Shown in pieces: positions 40,846 through 50,793 of a DNA stretch of 64,000 nucleotides; the stretch's first letter is position 1, and the number at the start of each line of letters is the position of its first letter. The stretch spans positions 1-64,000 of the forward strand of contig NZ_SNUA01000003.1 in the NCBI RefSeq assembly GCF_004360225.1. The letters run 5' to 3'. Origin of the DNA: Alcanivorax sp. 24. GTDB taxonomy: Bacteria > Pseudomonadota > Gammaproteobacteria > Pseudomonadales > Alcanivoracaceae. The notes beneath the pieces were generated by a model. That model had not been told where the DNA came from and did not search any database. It saw only the letters and a list, made by a program, of their open reading frames with translations. A program made the position numbers and the translations under genes.

Positions 40846-42264
40846 ATGGATTTTCTTCCCCTTGGTCTGAAACTGACCGGGCAAACCGTGGTGATCGTGG
40901 GCGGTGGTGACACCGCCCTGCGCAAGGCGGGCCTTCTGCACCGATCCGGTGCGTTGATTTGCTTGATCGCGCCGCAATGGCGCGCGGATTTGTGCGCCCT
41001 GGTGGAGCGGGGCGGCGGCGACTGCCACCAACGGACCTACCAAGACGGCGATCTTGATCAGGCGCGCCTGGTGGTGGCGTGTACTGATGATGACGCCCTG
41101 AACCAGCGTATCGCCGAGCAATGCCATGCCCGTGGCCTGCCCGTCAATGTGGTGGGGCGGCCCGAACTCAGCAGTTTCGTTTTCCCCGCCCTGGTGGATC
41201 GCGATCCGCTGTTCGTGGCAATCACCTCGTCTGGCGCGTCGCCGGTATTGGTACGGCGTCTGCGTGATCAACTGGAAGCCTGGTTGCCGGCGCGCTGGGG
41301 CCGGCTGGCAACGTTCCTCGGCCGCCTGCGGGACAGAGTCGCGGAGCGACTGCCAGGCCGCCGCCAGCGGGAAGCATTCTGGGAGGCGCAACTGGACGGT
41401 CCCTTAATGGAACAGGTGCTATCCGGTCACGAAAGCGAGGCGGAACACGCCCTGGAACGGGCCCTGGCCAGTGCCGGCGGGAATCCGTCGGAGGCGCGGG
41501 GAGAGGTCTATTTGGTCGGTGCCGGACCTGGTGATCCGGATCTCCTGACGTTCCGGGGGCATCATCTGCTGACCAAAGCGGACGTCGTGTTGTACGACCG
41601 TTTGGTGGCACCGGAGATCGTCGCTTTGGCCCGTGCCGACGCGGAGAAGGTGTACGTCGGCAAAGCCCGCGATCAGCACGCACTGCCCCAGGGGGAGATC
41701 AACGATCTGCTGGTGCACTACGCCAGCCAGGGGAAACGGGTGTGCCGCTTGAAGGGCGGCGATCCGTTCATCTTCGGGCGCGGCGGTGAAGAGCTGGAAA
41801 AAGTGGTGGCCGCCGGTATCGACTTTCAGGTGGTGCCTGGCGTGACCGCCGCCGCCGGCTGTGCCGCCTACGCCGGCATCCCGCTGACCCATCGCGATCA
41901 CGCCCAGTCGGTGCGCTTTGTCACCGGCCATCGCCGTGACGGCAGCGTCGACCTGGACTGGCCGAATCTGATGGCGGAGCAGGAAACATTGGTGTTTTAC
42001 ATGGGACTGGTGGGATTGAAGGAAATCTGCGCTCAGCTCATGGCCCACGGCCGCTCGCCGGACACCCCCATTGCCCTGGTATCCCGGGGCACCACCGACG
42101 CTCAGGAAGTGATCACCGGCCAATTGAACACTCTGCCGGCGGCCATCGAGGGGCGCACCGTGCACGCGCCGACCCTGATCATTGTCGGCAGTGTGGTCAG
42201 CCTGCATCCTCGCTATCGCTGGTTCGGAGAGGCCGGGTGGCGGACGCCGGGCGCCGGACGCTAA
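40846..42264 (+). CDS. cysG: Siroheme synthase
   Basis: A 472-residue fused enzyme turning uroporphyrinogen III into siroheme for sulfite and nitrite reductases. The N-terminal NAD-dependent dehydrogenase/ferrochelatase half starts [21 protein letters not shown] and has [18 protein letters not shown]. The C-terminal SUMT methylase (from about 225) has [45 protein letters not shown] and [22 protein letters not shown]. The last codons (WRTPGAGR, 42238-42264) run into a degenerate GGACGCC heptamer repeat like the array at 26191, so the tail may be repeat-derived. Confidence 0.95.
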   Translation: MDFLPLGLKLTGQTVVIVGGGDTALRKAGLLHRSGALICLIAPQWRADLCALVERGGGDCHQRTYQDGDLDQARLVVACTDDDALNQRIAEQCHARGLPVNVVGRPELSSFVFPALVDRDPLFVAITSSGASPVLVRRLRDQLEAWLPARWGRLATFLGRLRDRVAERLPGRRQREAFWEAQLDGPLMEQVLSGHESEAEHALERALASAGGNPSEARGEVYLVGAGPGDPDLLTFRGHHLLTKADVVLYDRLVAPEIVALARADAEKVYVGKARDQHALPQGEINDLLVHYASQGKRVCRLKGGDPFIFGRGGEELEKVVAAGIDFQVVPGVTAAAGCAAYAGIPLTHRDHAQSVRFVTGHRRDGSVDLDWPNLMAEQETLVFYMGLVGLKEICAQLMAHGRSPDTPIALVSRGTTDAQEVITGQLNTLPAAIEGRTVHAPTLIIVGSVVSLHPRYRWFGEAGWRTPGAGR

Positions 42265-42300
42265 ACAAAACGCGGTCCGTGGACCATGCTGATACGCCTT

Positions 42301-42370
42301 ATTCGCGAGCAAGCCCGCTTCCCACATCGACTCCGTGGATCTTCTGTGGGAAGCGAGCTTGCTCGCGAAT
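42301..42370. repeat. REPIN-like REP doublet hairpin, copy 1
   Basis: Two 26-base arms (42301-42326 and 42345-42370) match as inverted repeats with one mismatch around an 18-base spacer. Arms carry ATTCGCGAGCAAGC and GCTTCCCACA, close to Pseudomonas REP sequences. It lies between convergent cysG and trpD2. Confidence 0.85.
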
Positions 42371-42435
42371 ACAGTTCGAACTCCTTTCTGCAAGGCCAAG
42401 CAAGCCGCCTGGGTTTGGCATGCAAGCGTGCGATT

Positions 42436-43422
42436 CTATAGCGCGTCCCGGTCCCGAGCGGTCCACAGCGCCTGGGCGGCTTTGGTCCCTTCCTCCAGGT
42501 CCTTCGCTTTACCCAGACCCCACAGGGTCGTTGCCACGGTTTGCCGGACCGCCGCTTCGCCGTAGGCGTCGCTTTCCTCGCCACGCCACACCGCTCGCAG
42601 ATGGTCGGTGGAGACGGTGCCGGGCGGTGCCTGCCGGGGCAGGGCGGAGTCGAGCACGGCCTCCACCCGCTCTCCGCCACGCAGACCGCCAATGCTGGTA
42701 CGGGCGTCCGGACGGATCTCCACTTCTCCTCCTTCACCCTTGAACAGCAGGAGATTGCGATCGCCACAGAGGCGGGACGCTTCCAGATGCAGGTTCAGAT
42801 AGGCGGGGTGAAACACGCTTTGCAGGCTCAGTGTGGCTTGAGCCGGATTGAGATTGCGCGCGAGAGTGTTGATCGGGGAGCGCAATCCCAACTGAAAGCG
42901 CAGCATCAATAGCGTACTCAGCGGTGGACAGAACTGCTCCACCCCAAGATAGGTAAAGCCTTCATCATGCAACTGCTCGCTGGCCTCGGCCACCGTGCAT
43001 GGCAGCTTGCAACCGAGCTTGCGCAGGCTCTCGTCAGTGTAATGCCGCTCCGGCGTATGGGCGGGGCCGCCGTGCATGAATACCCGCACACCATTGTGTG
43101 CCAGCAGGCGGGCGGCCAACACATACCAGGGGTGATGTTTTTTCTTGCCGGCATAGCTGGGCCAGTCCACGTCGGCTTTGGGCAAACCAACCAAATAGTG
43201 GCTGCATACCGGCCGGCAGGCCTCAAGAAAACCGGCCAGTTCCTCAGGGGTTTCTTCCTTGACCCGCAACAACATCAGAAAGGCGCCGATCTGTGCCTGG
43301 GTCGCTTCGCCCTGAAGAATATGCCCCATGGCCTCGGCGGCTTCTTCGCGGGTCAGGTCGCGGCGGGCGCGTTTACCGCGTCCAAGGGTTCGGACGAAAG
43401 GGGCGAAGGCGTGCTCGCTCAT
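42436..43422 (-). CDS. TrpD2/YbiB-like nucleic-acid-binding glycosyltransferase family protein
   Basis: A 328-residue member of the anthranilate-phosphoribosyltransferase fold (glycosyl transferase family 3). The N-terminal helical domain is DLTREEAAEAMGHILQGEATQAQIGAFLMLLRVKEETPEELAGF. Instead of the usual phosphoribosyl-binding loop it has AGKKKHHPWYVLAARLLAHNG and HGGPAHTPERHYTDE, as in YbiB/TrpD2 proteins, which bind DNA and lack synthase activity. It sits beside tus genes, as in Pseudomonas where the orthologue is also between tusE and cysG. Biological role is unsettled. Confidence 0.8.
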   Translation of the reverse strand: MSEHAFAPFVRTLGRGKRARRDLTREEAAEAMGHILQGEATQAQIGAFLMLLRVKEETPEELAGFLEACRPVCSHYLVGLPKADVDWPSYAGKKKHHPWYVLAARLLAHNGVRVFMHGGPAHTPERHYTDESLRKLGCKLPCTVAEASEQLHDEGFTYLGVEQFCPPLSTLLMLRFQLGLRSPINTLARNLNPAQATLSLQSVFHPAYLNLHLEASRLCGDRNLLLFKGEGGEVEIRPDARTSIGGLRGGERVEAVLDSALPRQAPPGTVSTDHLRAVWRGEESDAYGEAAVRQTVATTLWGLGKAKDLEEGTKAAQALWTARDRDAL

Positions 43423-43454
43423 GGAAGGACTCGTGTGAGATCAAACAGAATGGG

Positions 43455-43715
43455 TCAAGAATACCAGCTTGTGGCCGGGCCGTATTCCGCTGTCAGTGCC
43501 ACCAGCCGGTCGTAGTCGATGCATTCCAGGTCGGCGCGCCGCGCCGGCGGCAACGGCGGCTGGCCAAGCAGGTATCCCGGACCTTGCAGTGGAAACTCCG
43601 CCGCCACCAGATGGCCGTGGTCGACGAATACGCACGGATCTCCAGGCTGATACAGAGCGAGGCAGGTCCGCGCAGCTGCACTGTCCAGATCGTCGAAAGC
43701 AATAAGGTGCAGCAT
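43455..43715 (-). CDS. tusB: Sulfur relay protein TusB (DsrH-like)
   Basis: An 86-residue protein starting MLHLIAFDDLDSAAARTC, ending TSWYS. It is the small subunit of the TusBCD complex, which passes persulfide sulfur from TusA to TusE for MnmA. It follows tusC by two bases. Sequence similarity is modest and the call leans on gene order. tusE, usually next, is absent: the following gene is the trpD2-like gene. Confidence 0.75.
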   Translation of the reverse strand: MLHLIAFDDLDSAAARTCLALYQPGDPCVFVDHGHLVAAEFPLQGPGYLLGQPPLPPARRADLECIDYDRLVALTAEYGPATSWYS

Positions 43716-43717
43716 GG

Positions 43718-44032
43718 TCAAAATACCAGGGTCTGTTCCGAGTTGGCGTGCAGATGACGCAAGTCGTCGGTGCTCAGTGGTTCGATGCTATCCACCGGAT
43801 AATCGGCCAGGGCTTCCGCCGAAGCCACGCAACGCACCGCGAAAGCCTGCAATTGTTCCAACTGCTCCCGTGGTGCCGCGAGGCGGTTGAGCGCGCGCAG
43901 TACTCCGTCGGTTATCCACACAGTGGATTGGAGGCCGAAGGCGGCGCCGGTGAGAATCATTTCCTGGGTCTCGCGCCAATCCGGAGAGTGGCAGGGACCA
44001 CGATGCAGGACGTACAGAATGGAATCAGCCAA
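43718..44032 (-). CDS. tusC: Sulfur relay protein TusC (DsrF-like)
   Basis: A 104-residue protein, MADSILYVLHRGPCHSPDWRET, starting at TTG 44032 and overlapping tusD by eight bases, so it is probably coupled to it. A DsrE-like fold is suggested by LTGAAFGLQSTVWITDGVLRAL. It is shorter than E. coli TusC (119). The call rests on position between tusD and tusB plus this motif. Confidence 0.75.
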   Translation of the reverse strand: MADSILYVLHRGPCHSPDWRETQEMILTGAAFGLQSTVWITDGVLRALNRLAAPREQLEQLQAFAVRCVASAEALADYPVDSIEPLSTDDLRHLHANSEQTLVF

Positions 44033-44411
44033 AGTGCAGTACCCGGTCGCTGTGGCGGGTGGCCTCTACCCACTCGCCGAGCCCCACCAGTTGGAAGCCG
44101 TCGGCCAGATTATCACTGTCGACCCCAGCGCGTTCGCCTTCTGAATGGTCGGTAACGCCTCGTCGTAGAGCGGCACCGATGCAGACCCGCGCAGGCAGGG
44201 CGCTGTTCTTGACCAGGGATTGCCAGCGGCTGGCCACGGCTTCGCCGTCACGGCCCGGATGAATCAGCCGATTGGCCAGGTGGACGCCATCACCGTAGAA
44301 GAAGACTCGGAACAGGGAGTAGGGGGAACGCAGCACCGCTTCGGTGGTATGGAGAGCGGTGACCGCCGCCGCCGTTTCCGGCCCGGCGGTCACCAGGATA
44401 CTGAATTGCAT
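44025..44411 (-). CDS. tusD: Sulfurtransferase TusD (DsrE-like)
   Basis: A 128-residue protein starting MQFSILVTAGPETAAAVTAL. It has FRVFFYGDGVHLANRL and the conserved active cysteine in ARVCIGAALRRGV, which receives sulfur from TusA. The ATG overlaps the yccA stop by one base. The longer open frame upstream is only a shadow of yccA. Confidence 0.88.
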   Translation of the reverse strand: MQFSILVTAGPETAAAVTALHTTEAVLRSPYSLFRVFFYGDGVHLANRLIHPGRDGEAVASRWQSLVKNSALPARVCIGAALRRGVTDHSEGERAGVDSDNLADGFQLVGLGEWVEATRHSDRVLHFG

Positions 44412-45097
44412 CAATCGTTGCCGCTGAGGGCGCTGAGCAGGTGCAACAGAGACAGGAACAGGTTGTAGATGGATACGAACAGCGTCACGGTGGCCATGAT
44501 GTAGTTGGTCTCGCCGCCGTGAATGATGGCGCTGGTCTGCCACATGATCAGCAGGGATGAGAGCATCACGAACGCGGCGGACACCGCCAGAGCCAGGGCC
44601 GGAATGTTGAAGAAGAAGGCCGCCAGACTGGCGACGAACGCCACCAGGATGCCCACCATGATGAAGTTGGTGAGGAAGCTGAAGTCCTTGCGGGTCACCA
44701 GGGCAATGGCGGACATGGCCACGAAAATGGTGGCGGTGCCGCCCAGAGCCAGGCTGACGATTTCCATGCCGCCGGGGATCTGGGCGTACATGTTGATAAT
44801 CGGGCCAGTGGTGAAACCCAGCCAACCGGTCAGACCGAACACGGCCAGAATGCCCCAGGCGCTGTTACGCAGCTTGCTGGTGGCGAACAGGAGACCAAAA
44901 TAGACGACGATGGTCAGGATCGGGCTCATATAGCCCATGCCCGTGGACATGGCGAACACGGAGGCGCCGGTGGCCACGATCAGGCTCAGGCCCAGCAGCA
45001 TATAGGTGTTTTTCAGCACCTGGGCGGCGCGTTCGCCGCTGACTACCGCTCCACCGCTGGCGTGCGGGGCGACATAGGGATTTGGTTGGTTGCGCAT
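44411..45097 (-). CDS. Bax inhibitor-1/YccA family membrane protein
   Basis: A 228-residue inner-membrane protein starting MRNQPNPYVAPHASGG, with seven hydrophobic helices from about residue 32. The BI-1 family is recognised by NTYMLLGLSLIVATGASVFAM, GPIINMYAQIPGGMEIV and IHGGETNYIMATVTLFVSIYNLFLSLLHLL at the C-terminus. E. coli YccA modulates FtsH proteolysis. Here it begins the yccA-tusDCB run, as in Pseudomonas. Confidence 0.92.
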   Translation of the reverse strand: MRNQPNPYVAPHASGGAVVSGERAAQVLKNTYMLLGLSLIVATGASVFAMSTGMGYMSPILTIVVYFGLLFATSKLRNSAWGILAVFGLTGWLGFTTGPIINMYAQIPGGMEIVSLALGGTATIFVAMSAIALVTRKDFSFLTNFIMVGILVAFVASLAAFFFNIPALALAVSAAFVMLSSLLIMWQTSAIIHGGETNYIMATVTLFVSIYNLFLSLLHLLSALSGND

Positions 45098-45248
45098 GAT
45101 CAATCGCTCACAAAACAAAGTGTATTCATGATAATAGGGACGTCCGCGCCAAAATCAAGATTTTCCCAACGAATCACAGGGTTACAGCAATTTTCTTGAT
45201 CTTTCCCCGTTGACTGCCAACGCGTCTCAGGTATGATTGGCGCCCATC

Positions 45249-45336
45249 GGAGAGGTGGCTGAGTGGCCGAAAGCAGCGGTCTTGAAAACCGCCGACGGGA
45301 GACCGTCCGTGGGTTCGAATCCCACCCTCTCCGCCA
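45249..45336 (+). tRNA. tRNA-Ser (anticodon UGA)
   Basis: An 88-base class II tRNA. The acceptor pairs GGAGAGG with CCTCTCC, followed by G and an encoded CCA. The anticodon loop CTTGAAA gives UGA; the long variable arm is present; the T loop is GTTCGAATC. A terminator stem follows 11 bases later. Confidence 0.98.
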
Positions 45337-45347
45337 TACCTCTATAA

Positions 45348-45371
45348 ACGCCCCGCTCCGCGGGGCGTTTT
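45348..45371 (+). terminator. Rho-independent terminator after tRNA-Ser
   Basis: Perfect 9-bp stem ACGCCCCGC / GCGGGGCGT with TCC loop followed by TTT, just downstream of the tRNA. Confidence 0.9.
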
Positions 45372-45902
45372 CGTATGGCTTTCCCGCCCTGTTCCTCCTC
45401 GCCATCTTTCGGTGTGATTCGAATTGTAAAATTTCGGCCTGTGTCACGGCATTTTCAATGGTGGTTTTTCAGTGGCTGTATTCTCCATTGCTGATGAAAA
45501 AGGGGAAGTGTTTCAGTGCCAGAGTAATGATGTCATTTTGGTTTTATTGAGATTCAATTCCTTATTAAACAAGCATTTATTAAATAGGTCGGTGTTTTTA
45601 ACTTCCTTGGCTTCCTCGGGCAGCGCCCTTAAAAAAAGGGAGAGTTTTAGTGGTCGCACCTTCATTGAATTGGAATTTTCCAGTGAGGCAATACAAAGGT
45701 GTATTGCCGTAAAGAAAGGATTGCGCTAAAAGTGAATAAAACTGAACAGCATATGACGCAGTTTGCCGGTTGCGTGCTTGGCGTCGTTATTCGCTGTAAC
45801 CAGGGCAAGCAGCCGGCTAAGTCATGAACGGATTTCACTGACTAACGCAACGGTTACGAACAAAAAAGATATTCGCGCCGTGCGTTCCGAAGGAGTGGGA
45901 AC
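45372..45902. other. AT-rich leader upstream of the adhesin gene
   Basis: About 530 bases, markedly AT-richer than neighbours. There is one open frame (45472-45729, GTG start, 85 residues) with no recognised homology, weak start and no good ribosome site, so it is not called as a gene. An 8-bp hairpin (GGCAATAC / GTATTGCC) lies at 45687-45708. The region probably holds the adhesin promoter and a long untranslated leader; AAGGAG at 45889-45894 precedes the ATG. Confidence 0.5.
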
Positions 45903-48900
45903 ATGGTTGATAAAATTATTAACATCCTGGAAAAATCCAGCGGCGCTGTCACGAAAGCTCCTTGGGGTGACACGGTGTCGCTCATGGGGGGCGGGAATGT
46001 GGTTCAAATGCCCCTGAGCCCCGACCAGATCGATTTCACCAGCCGGGTGGGTAACGATCTCGTCATTACCCTCAAGAATGGTGAGCAAGTCACCATCACC
46101 AATTTCTATCTCGCTGGTGAAGGGGAGGAGGCGGCCAACGAACTTCAACTTCTTGATGATGAAGGTATTCTCTGGCTGGGCCAGTCCGATGGCGCCGGAG
46201 GCTTCGGTTTTGCCCAGGCAGCCTCGGGAGGTGGGGATTGGGGGTTGGCGGCGCTGGCGGTCGGTGGTGCGGCGGCGGCATTCCTGATCAGTGATTCTTC
46301 TTCCGGTTCCAGTTCCGGCGGATCCGGGGACGATAACGTGGCTCCCGATGCCCCCACGGACCTGACGGTGAGCGAGGATGGGGGGATAGTGACGGGGCGG
46401 GGTGAACCGGGCTCCACGGTCACCGTGCGTGATTCCAACGGCAATGTTATCGGCGAAGGACAAACCAACGCGGAGGGTGAGTTCGAAGTCGAATTGAGCG
46501 AGCCGCAGGTCGATGGCGAGGAACTGGATGTCAGCCTGACCGACGAGGCGGGCAATGAATCGGAGCCCGGCCAGGTCACCGCGCCGGACAGTACCGCGCC
46601 GGACGCGCCGACCAACGTTGAGGTGAGCGGGGACGGCACCACCGTCACCGGCGAAGGTGAACCTGGAAGCAAAGTCACCATCACGGATCCCGACGGTAAC
46701 GTGATTGGCGAAGGCACGGTGGATGACGATGGCAACTTCACCGTCGAACTGACCGAACCGCAAACAGATGGTGAAGAACTGGAAGTGACCCTGACCGACG
46801 GAACGGGGAATGAGTCCGAACCGGTCACCGCGGTGGCTCCGGATGGAAGCGGTCCTGATGCTCCGGTCATCACTCAGGCAGAAGATGATGTGGCACCGGG
46901 CACTGATCCGGTGCTGACCGGAGGCAGCACCAACGACACCACGCCGACCCTGACTGGGACGGCTGAAGCGGGCAGCACGGTGGAAGTGTTCCAGGATGGT
47001 GTGTCCTTGGGAACAGTTGCCGCCGATGCGAGCGGCAATTGGAGCTTCACACCCAGCACCGAGCTGGCGGAAGGGGACTACAGCTTTACCGCCACGGCCA
47101 GCGATGCGGCGGGTAACACCTCGGATCCGAGCACGGCGTTCGAGTTGAACGTAGATACCACCGCGCCGTCGGCTCCAACGGTAGAACCCACTGACGGAAC
47201 GATCCTTACTGGTATCGCCGAAGCGGGCAGTACCGTTGATGTGGATATCAACGGGGATGGCACCCCGGACTACACGGTGGAAGCAGATGCCGATGGCAAC
47301 TGGTCGGTGACGCCGGATGCGCCTCTGGCGGATGATACGGAAGTTAGCGTTACCGCCACGGATGATGCCGGCAACACCAGTGATCCGGTCACCACTATCG
47401 TTGACGACAGCCTTGGTGATATCACGCCGCCGGTGGTGACCTTGGATGCGGTCGTCACCAATGACACCACCCCGGAACTGACTGGCACGGTGGATGATCC
47501 GAACGCCAGCATCGTAGTGACGGTAGACGGCGACAACTATACCGCCACCAACAATGGCGATGGCACCTGGACGCTAGCGGATGGCGAGCTGCCGGCGCTG
47601 ACGGATGGCGATTACACGGTAACGGTTACCGGTTCCGACGGCGCCGGTAACGAAGGCACGGCCACCGGCATGGTGACAATTGATACCGTGGCGCCGGAAG
47701 TGACGGTGGAGCCGTCTGATGGGGCTTTGCTCACCGGTACGGCGGAAGCGGGTAGTACCGTTGATGTGGACACCAACGGCGACGGCACCCCTGACTACAC
47801 GGTGGAAGCGGATGCCGACGGCAACTGGTCGGTGGCACCGGATGCGCCTCTGGCGGATGGCACGGAAGTCAGTGTCACGGCCACGGACCCGGCGGGTAAT
47901 ACCAGTGATCCTGCCACCACCATCGTGGACGAAAACCTGAACGACACCACGCCCCCGGCGGCGCCGACCATCGCCGAGGTAATGGATGATGTGGCACCGG
48001 GCACCGATCCGGTGCTGACTGGAGGCAGCACCAACGACACCACGCCGACCCTGACCGGGACAGCGGAAGCGGGCAGCACGGTAGTGATCTTCCAAGATGG
48101 CACGGAGATCGGTACCACCACCGCCGATGGCAGTGGCAATTGGAGCTTCACACCCAGCACCGAGCTGGCGGAAGGGGACTACAGCTTTACCGCCACGGCG
48201 ACCGATGCGGCGGGTAACACCTCGGATCTGAGCGCGGTGTTTGAACTGAATGTAGACACCACCGCGCCGGCGACTCCGACGGTGGAGCCCTCCGATGGAG
48301 CAACGCTTATCGGTACCGCCGAAGCGGGCAGCACGGTTGATGTGGATATCAACGGGGATGGCACCCCGGACTACACGGTGGAAGCGGACGGCAGCGGTAA
48401 CTGGAGCGTGACACCGGATACCCCGTTGGCCGATGGCACGAATGTGAGTGTTACCGCCACGGACGAAGCCGGTAATACCAGTGCTCCAGCTACGATCGGT
48501 GTGGACGCCACGGCGCCGGTGGTGGCCTTGGATGCGTTGGTTACCAACGACAGCACCCCGGAGTTGACGGGGACGGTGGACGATCCGGACGCCAGCCTCG
48601 TGGTGACGGTGGACGGCAACGACTATACCGCCACCAACAACGGTGATGGCACCTGGACGCTGGCCGATGGTGATCTGCCGGCACTGACCGATGGTGATTA
48701 CACCGTGACGGTAACGGCCACTGACGCCGCGGGCAATGAGAGCACCGCTAGTGGTGCTCTGACGGTGGACACCACCGCACCGGCGGCACCAACGGTGGAA
48801 CCCACTGACGGAACGATCCTTACTGGTACCGCCGAAGCGGGCAGCACGGTTGACGTGGATACCAACGGGGATGGCACCCCGGACTACACGGTGGAAGCGG

Positions 48901-50717
48901 ACGGCAGCGGTAACTGGAGTGTGACACCGGATACCCCGTTGGCCGATGGCACGAATGTGAGTGTTACCGCCACGGACGAAGCCGGTAATACCAGTGCTCC
49001 AGCTACGATCGGTGTGGACGCCCTGGCTCCAGCCGCGCCGACCATCGAAGATGCGCTGGACGATGTGGATCCCGGCACCGGCCCGATACTGCCCGGCGGC
49101 AGCACTAACGATGATACGCCTACTCTGAGGGGTATGGCGGAAGCCAACAGCACCGTGGAGATTTTCCAGGATGGTGTTTCCGTGGGCACGGTGCAGACCG
49201 ATGCCAGCGGTAACTGGAGTTTTGTCGTCCCGGCCGCACTGGCCGATGGTACTTATGGCTTCACGGCCACGGCCACGGACGAAGCGGGCAACACCTCGGA
49301 TCCGAGTACCTCCTTTGATGTGACAGTGGACACCGTTGCTCCGGATGCGCCGACCTTGAGCATCGCCGATGCCGCCGACGGTATCGTCGACAGCAACGAA
49401 ATGGTGGACGGGGTACAGGCCGAGGTAGGCCTGCCTGCCGGCGCCGAGGCGGGTGATGTCATCATTCTGACTTTCACCGGAGACGGTGGCGCGGTCTACA
49501 CTGCTGAACACACCGTAACCACGGATGAGGTGACCGCGGGTACGGCCAATGTGGATGTGGCCCAATGGCTGGATGACGGTACCTACACCGCTACCGCCAC
49601 GATCACCGATGCGGCGGGCAACGTCTCGCCGGATTCCAATTCGGTCGGCTTTGACGTCGATGCTTCCGGTCCGGTAGTGAATGTCGATGGCGGCAGTCTG
49701 CTGGGATTGATTGGTGTGGAAGCGATCGGGCTCCTTGATCTCAACCATCAGATGTTCTCTGCCTACGACCCGAATAACAATCTGGCGTCGGTCACTATCG
49801 AGATGTCTTCGCTGTTGAGCATCAACCAGATTCTGGGGCTGTTGGGAGCAGGGAACCAGACTTTGAACTGGTCTCAGGCGCTGGCTGATGAATTGGGACT
49901 GGATATCCAGTTCAGCGACTACAATCTTTTCCCTCTCAATCTCACACCGACACTGACGATTACCGCGGCGGACGGCGGCGCCATCGATAATCTCGCGATC
50001 AACGAGTTTCTGGCTTCGATCTATCTGGCGGATGCCTTGCTCGGAACCGATCTCGGATTGCTGCCAAGCTATACCATTACAGGGGAGGACCTCGACGGGC
50101 AGACCGCTACCGACAGCGTTACCGATCTGGCCGAGCTCAGCCTGTTGAACGCGGCGAATAATCCGGTGACTGATGGCACCTCGGGTGCCGACACCCTGGA
50201 AGGGACGGCGGGTGGTGATCGTCTCTATGGTTACGATGGTGACGATGTACTCAACGGCAACGCCGGAGATGACTGGCTGCGCGGTGGCAACGGCAACGAC
50301 ACCCTCAATGGCGGGGACGGTAACGATACCCTGGTCTACGAAGGCCTGGGTAACGATACTTTCGACGGCGGTGCCGGCGAGGATACATTGCTGTTGACTG
50401 GTGATGGCATTTCTCTCGACTTCGTTGACAGCCTCGCGGGCGACTATGTCGACCCGGCGACGATCAACAATATCGAGCATCTGTCGATCAGCGGCACCGG
50501 CGCCAACGAGATATCCATCGACCTGGCATCGTTGATCGCAATGACCGATGCCAACAATGTGCTGTTCATAGACGGTGATCAGGACGATACGGTGGAACTG
50601 ATCGGAGATTGGCAGAGTACCGGTACCTCCACCGTGGACGGCACTGATTACGTGGTCTACAGCCAGGAGGGCAATCCCAGTGAACTGTGGGTTCAAAGCG
50701 GCATCTCGGTGATTTAG
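45903..50717 (+). CDS. Large BapA/LapA-like Ig-repeat RTX adhesin
   Basis: A 1604-residue secreted, acidic surface protein. The N-terminus (1-110) is BapA-prefix-like ([39 protein letters not shown]), followed by a short hydrophobic helix ([16 protein letters not shown]) and a Ser/Gly linker. About a dozen bacterial Ig-like repeats follow from about 147 to 1250, with recurring [23 protein letters not shown] and [10 protein letters not shown] units, several nearly identical at DNA level. Then comes a unique region (about 1258-1420), RTX nonapeptides (about 1430-1480: [20 protein letters not shown]) binding calcium, and a C-terminal type I signal ending SGISVI. The next three genes encode its exporter. 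Likely role: cell attachment and biofilm formation. No LapG-type TAAG/PAAG site is apparent. Confidence 0.9.
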   Translation: MVDKIINILEKSSGAVTKAPWGDTVSLMGGGNVVQMPLSPDQIDFTSRVGNDLVITLKNGEQVTITNFYLAGEGEEAANELQLLDDEGILWLGQSDGAGGFGFAQAASGGGDWGLAALAVGGAAAAFLISDSSSGSSSGGSGDDNVAPDAPTDLTVSEDGGIVTGRGEPGSTVTVRDSNGNVIGEGQTNAEGEFEVELSEPQVDGEELDVSLTDEAGNESEPGQVTAPDSTAPDAPTNVEVSGDGTTVTGEGEPGSKVTITDPDGNVIGEGTVDDDGNFTVELTEPQTDGEELEVTLTDGTGNESEPVTAVAPDGSGPDAPVITQAEDDVAPGTDPVLTGGSTNDTTPTLTGTAEAGSTVEVFQDGVSLGTVAADASGNWSFTPSTELAEGDYSFTATASDAAGNTSDPSTAFELNVDTTAPSAPTVEPTDGTILTGIAEAGSTVDVDINGDGTPDYTVEADADGNWSVTPDAPLADDTEVSVTATDDAGNTSDPVTTIVDDSLGDITPPVVTLDAVVTNDTTPELTGTVDDPNASIVVTVDGDNYTATNNGDGTWTLADGELPALTDGDYTVTVTGSDGAGNEGTATGMVTIDTVAPEVTVEPSDGALLTGTAEAGSTVDVDTNGDGTPDYTVEADADGNWSVAPDAPLADGTEVSVTATDPAGNTSDPATTIVDENLNDTTPPAAPTIAEVMDDVAPGTDPVLTGGSTNDTTPTLTGTAEAGSTVVIFQDGTEIGTTTADGSGNWSFTPSTELAEGDYSFTATATDAAGNTSDLSAVFELNVDTTAPATPTVEPSDGATLIGTAEAGSTVDVDINGDGTPDYTVEADGSGNWSVTPDTPLADGTNVSVTATDEAGNTSAPATIGVDATAPVVALDALVTNDSTPELTGTVDDPDASLVVTVDGNDYTATNNGDGTWTLADGDLPALTDGDYTVTVTATDAAGNESTASGALTVDTTAPAAPTVEPTDGTILTGTAEAGSTVDVDTNGDGTPDYTVEADGSGNWSVTPDTPLADGTNVSVTATDEAGNTSAPATIGVDALAPAAPTIEDALDDVDPGTGPILPGGSTNDDTPTLRGMAEANSTVEIFQDGVSVGTVQTDASGNWSFVVPAALADGTYGFTATATDEAGNTSDPSTSFDVTVDTVAPDAPTLSIADAADGIVDSNEMVDGVQAEVGLPAGAEAGDVIILTFTGDGGAVYTAEHTVTTDEVTAGTANVDVAQWLDDGTYTATATITDAAGNVSPDSNSVGFDVDASGPVVNVDGGSLLGLIGVEAIGLLDLNHQMFSAYDPNNNLASVTIEMSSLLSINQILGLLGAGNQTLNWSQALADELGLDIQFSDYNLFPLNLTPTLTITAADGGAIDNLAINEFLASIYLADALLGTDLGLLPSYTITGEDLDGQTATDSVTDLAELSLLNAANNPVTDGTSGADTLEGTAGGDRLYGYDGDDVLNGNAGDDWLRGGNGNDTLNGGDGNDTLVYEGLGNDTFDGGAGEDTLLLTGDGISLDFVDSLAGDYVDPATINNIEHLSISGTGANEISIDLASLIAMTDANNVLFIDGDQDDTVELIGDWQSTGTSTVDGTDYVVYSQEGNPSELWVQSGISVI

Positions 50718-50736
50718 TCCGCCGGCGACGCGCACC

Positions 50737-50765
50737 GGCACCGGGCCAAGAGGTCCGGTGCCTTC
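50737..50765 (+). terminator. Stem-loop after the adhesin gene (attenuator or terminator)
   Basis: An 11-bp stem with one mismatch (GGCACCGGGCC / GGTCCGGTGCC), AAGA loop, then TTCTT. It would let the adhesin be expressed more strongly than the exporter genes behind it. Confidence 0.6.
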
Positions 50766-50793
50766 TTGGGGAAAACGGCAGTCAGGGATCTAA

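Noticed and set aside
44412-44825. Upstream extension of the tusD frame
   Set aside because: It lies wholly antisense-free within the yccA coding sequence in another frame; the ATG at 44411 gives a normal-length TusD.
45472-45729. 85-codon frame in the adhesin leader
   Set aside because: GTG start without a ribosome site, AT-rich composition and no recognisable similarity.
47574-50741. 1055-codon open frame on the minus strand under the adhesin
   Set aside because: It is a by-product of the repetitive GC-rich adhesin sequence read antisense; the plus strand has clear domains, signal and operon context.
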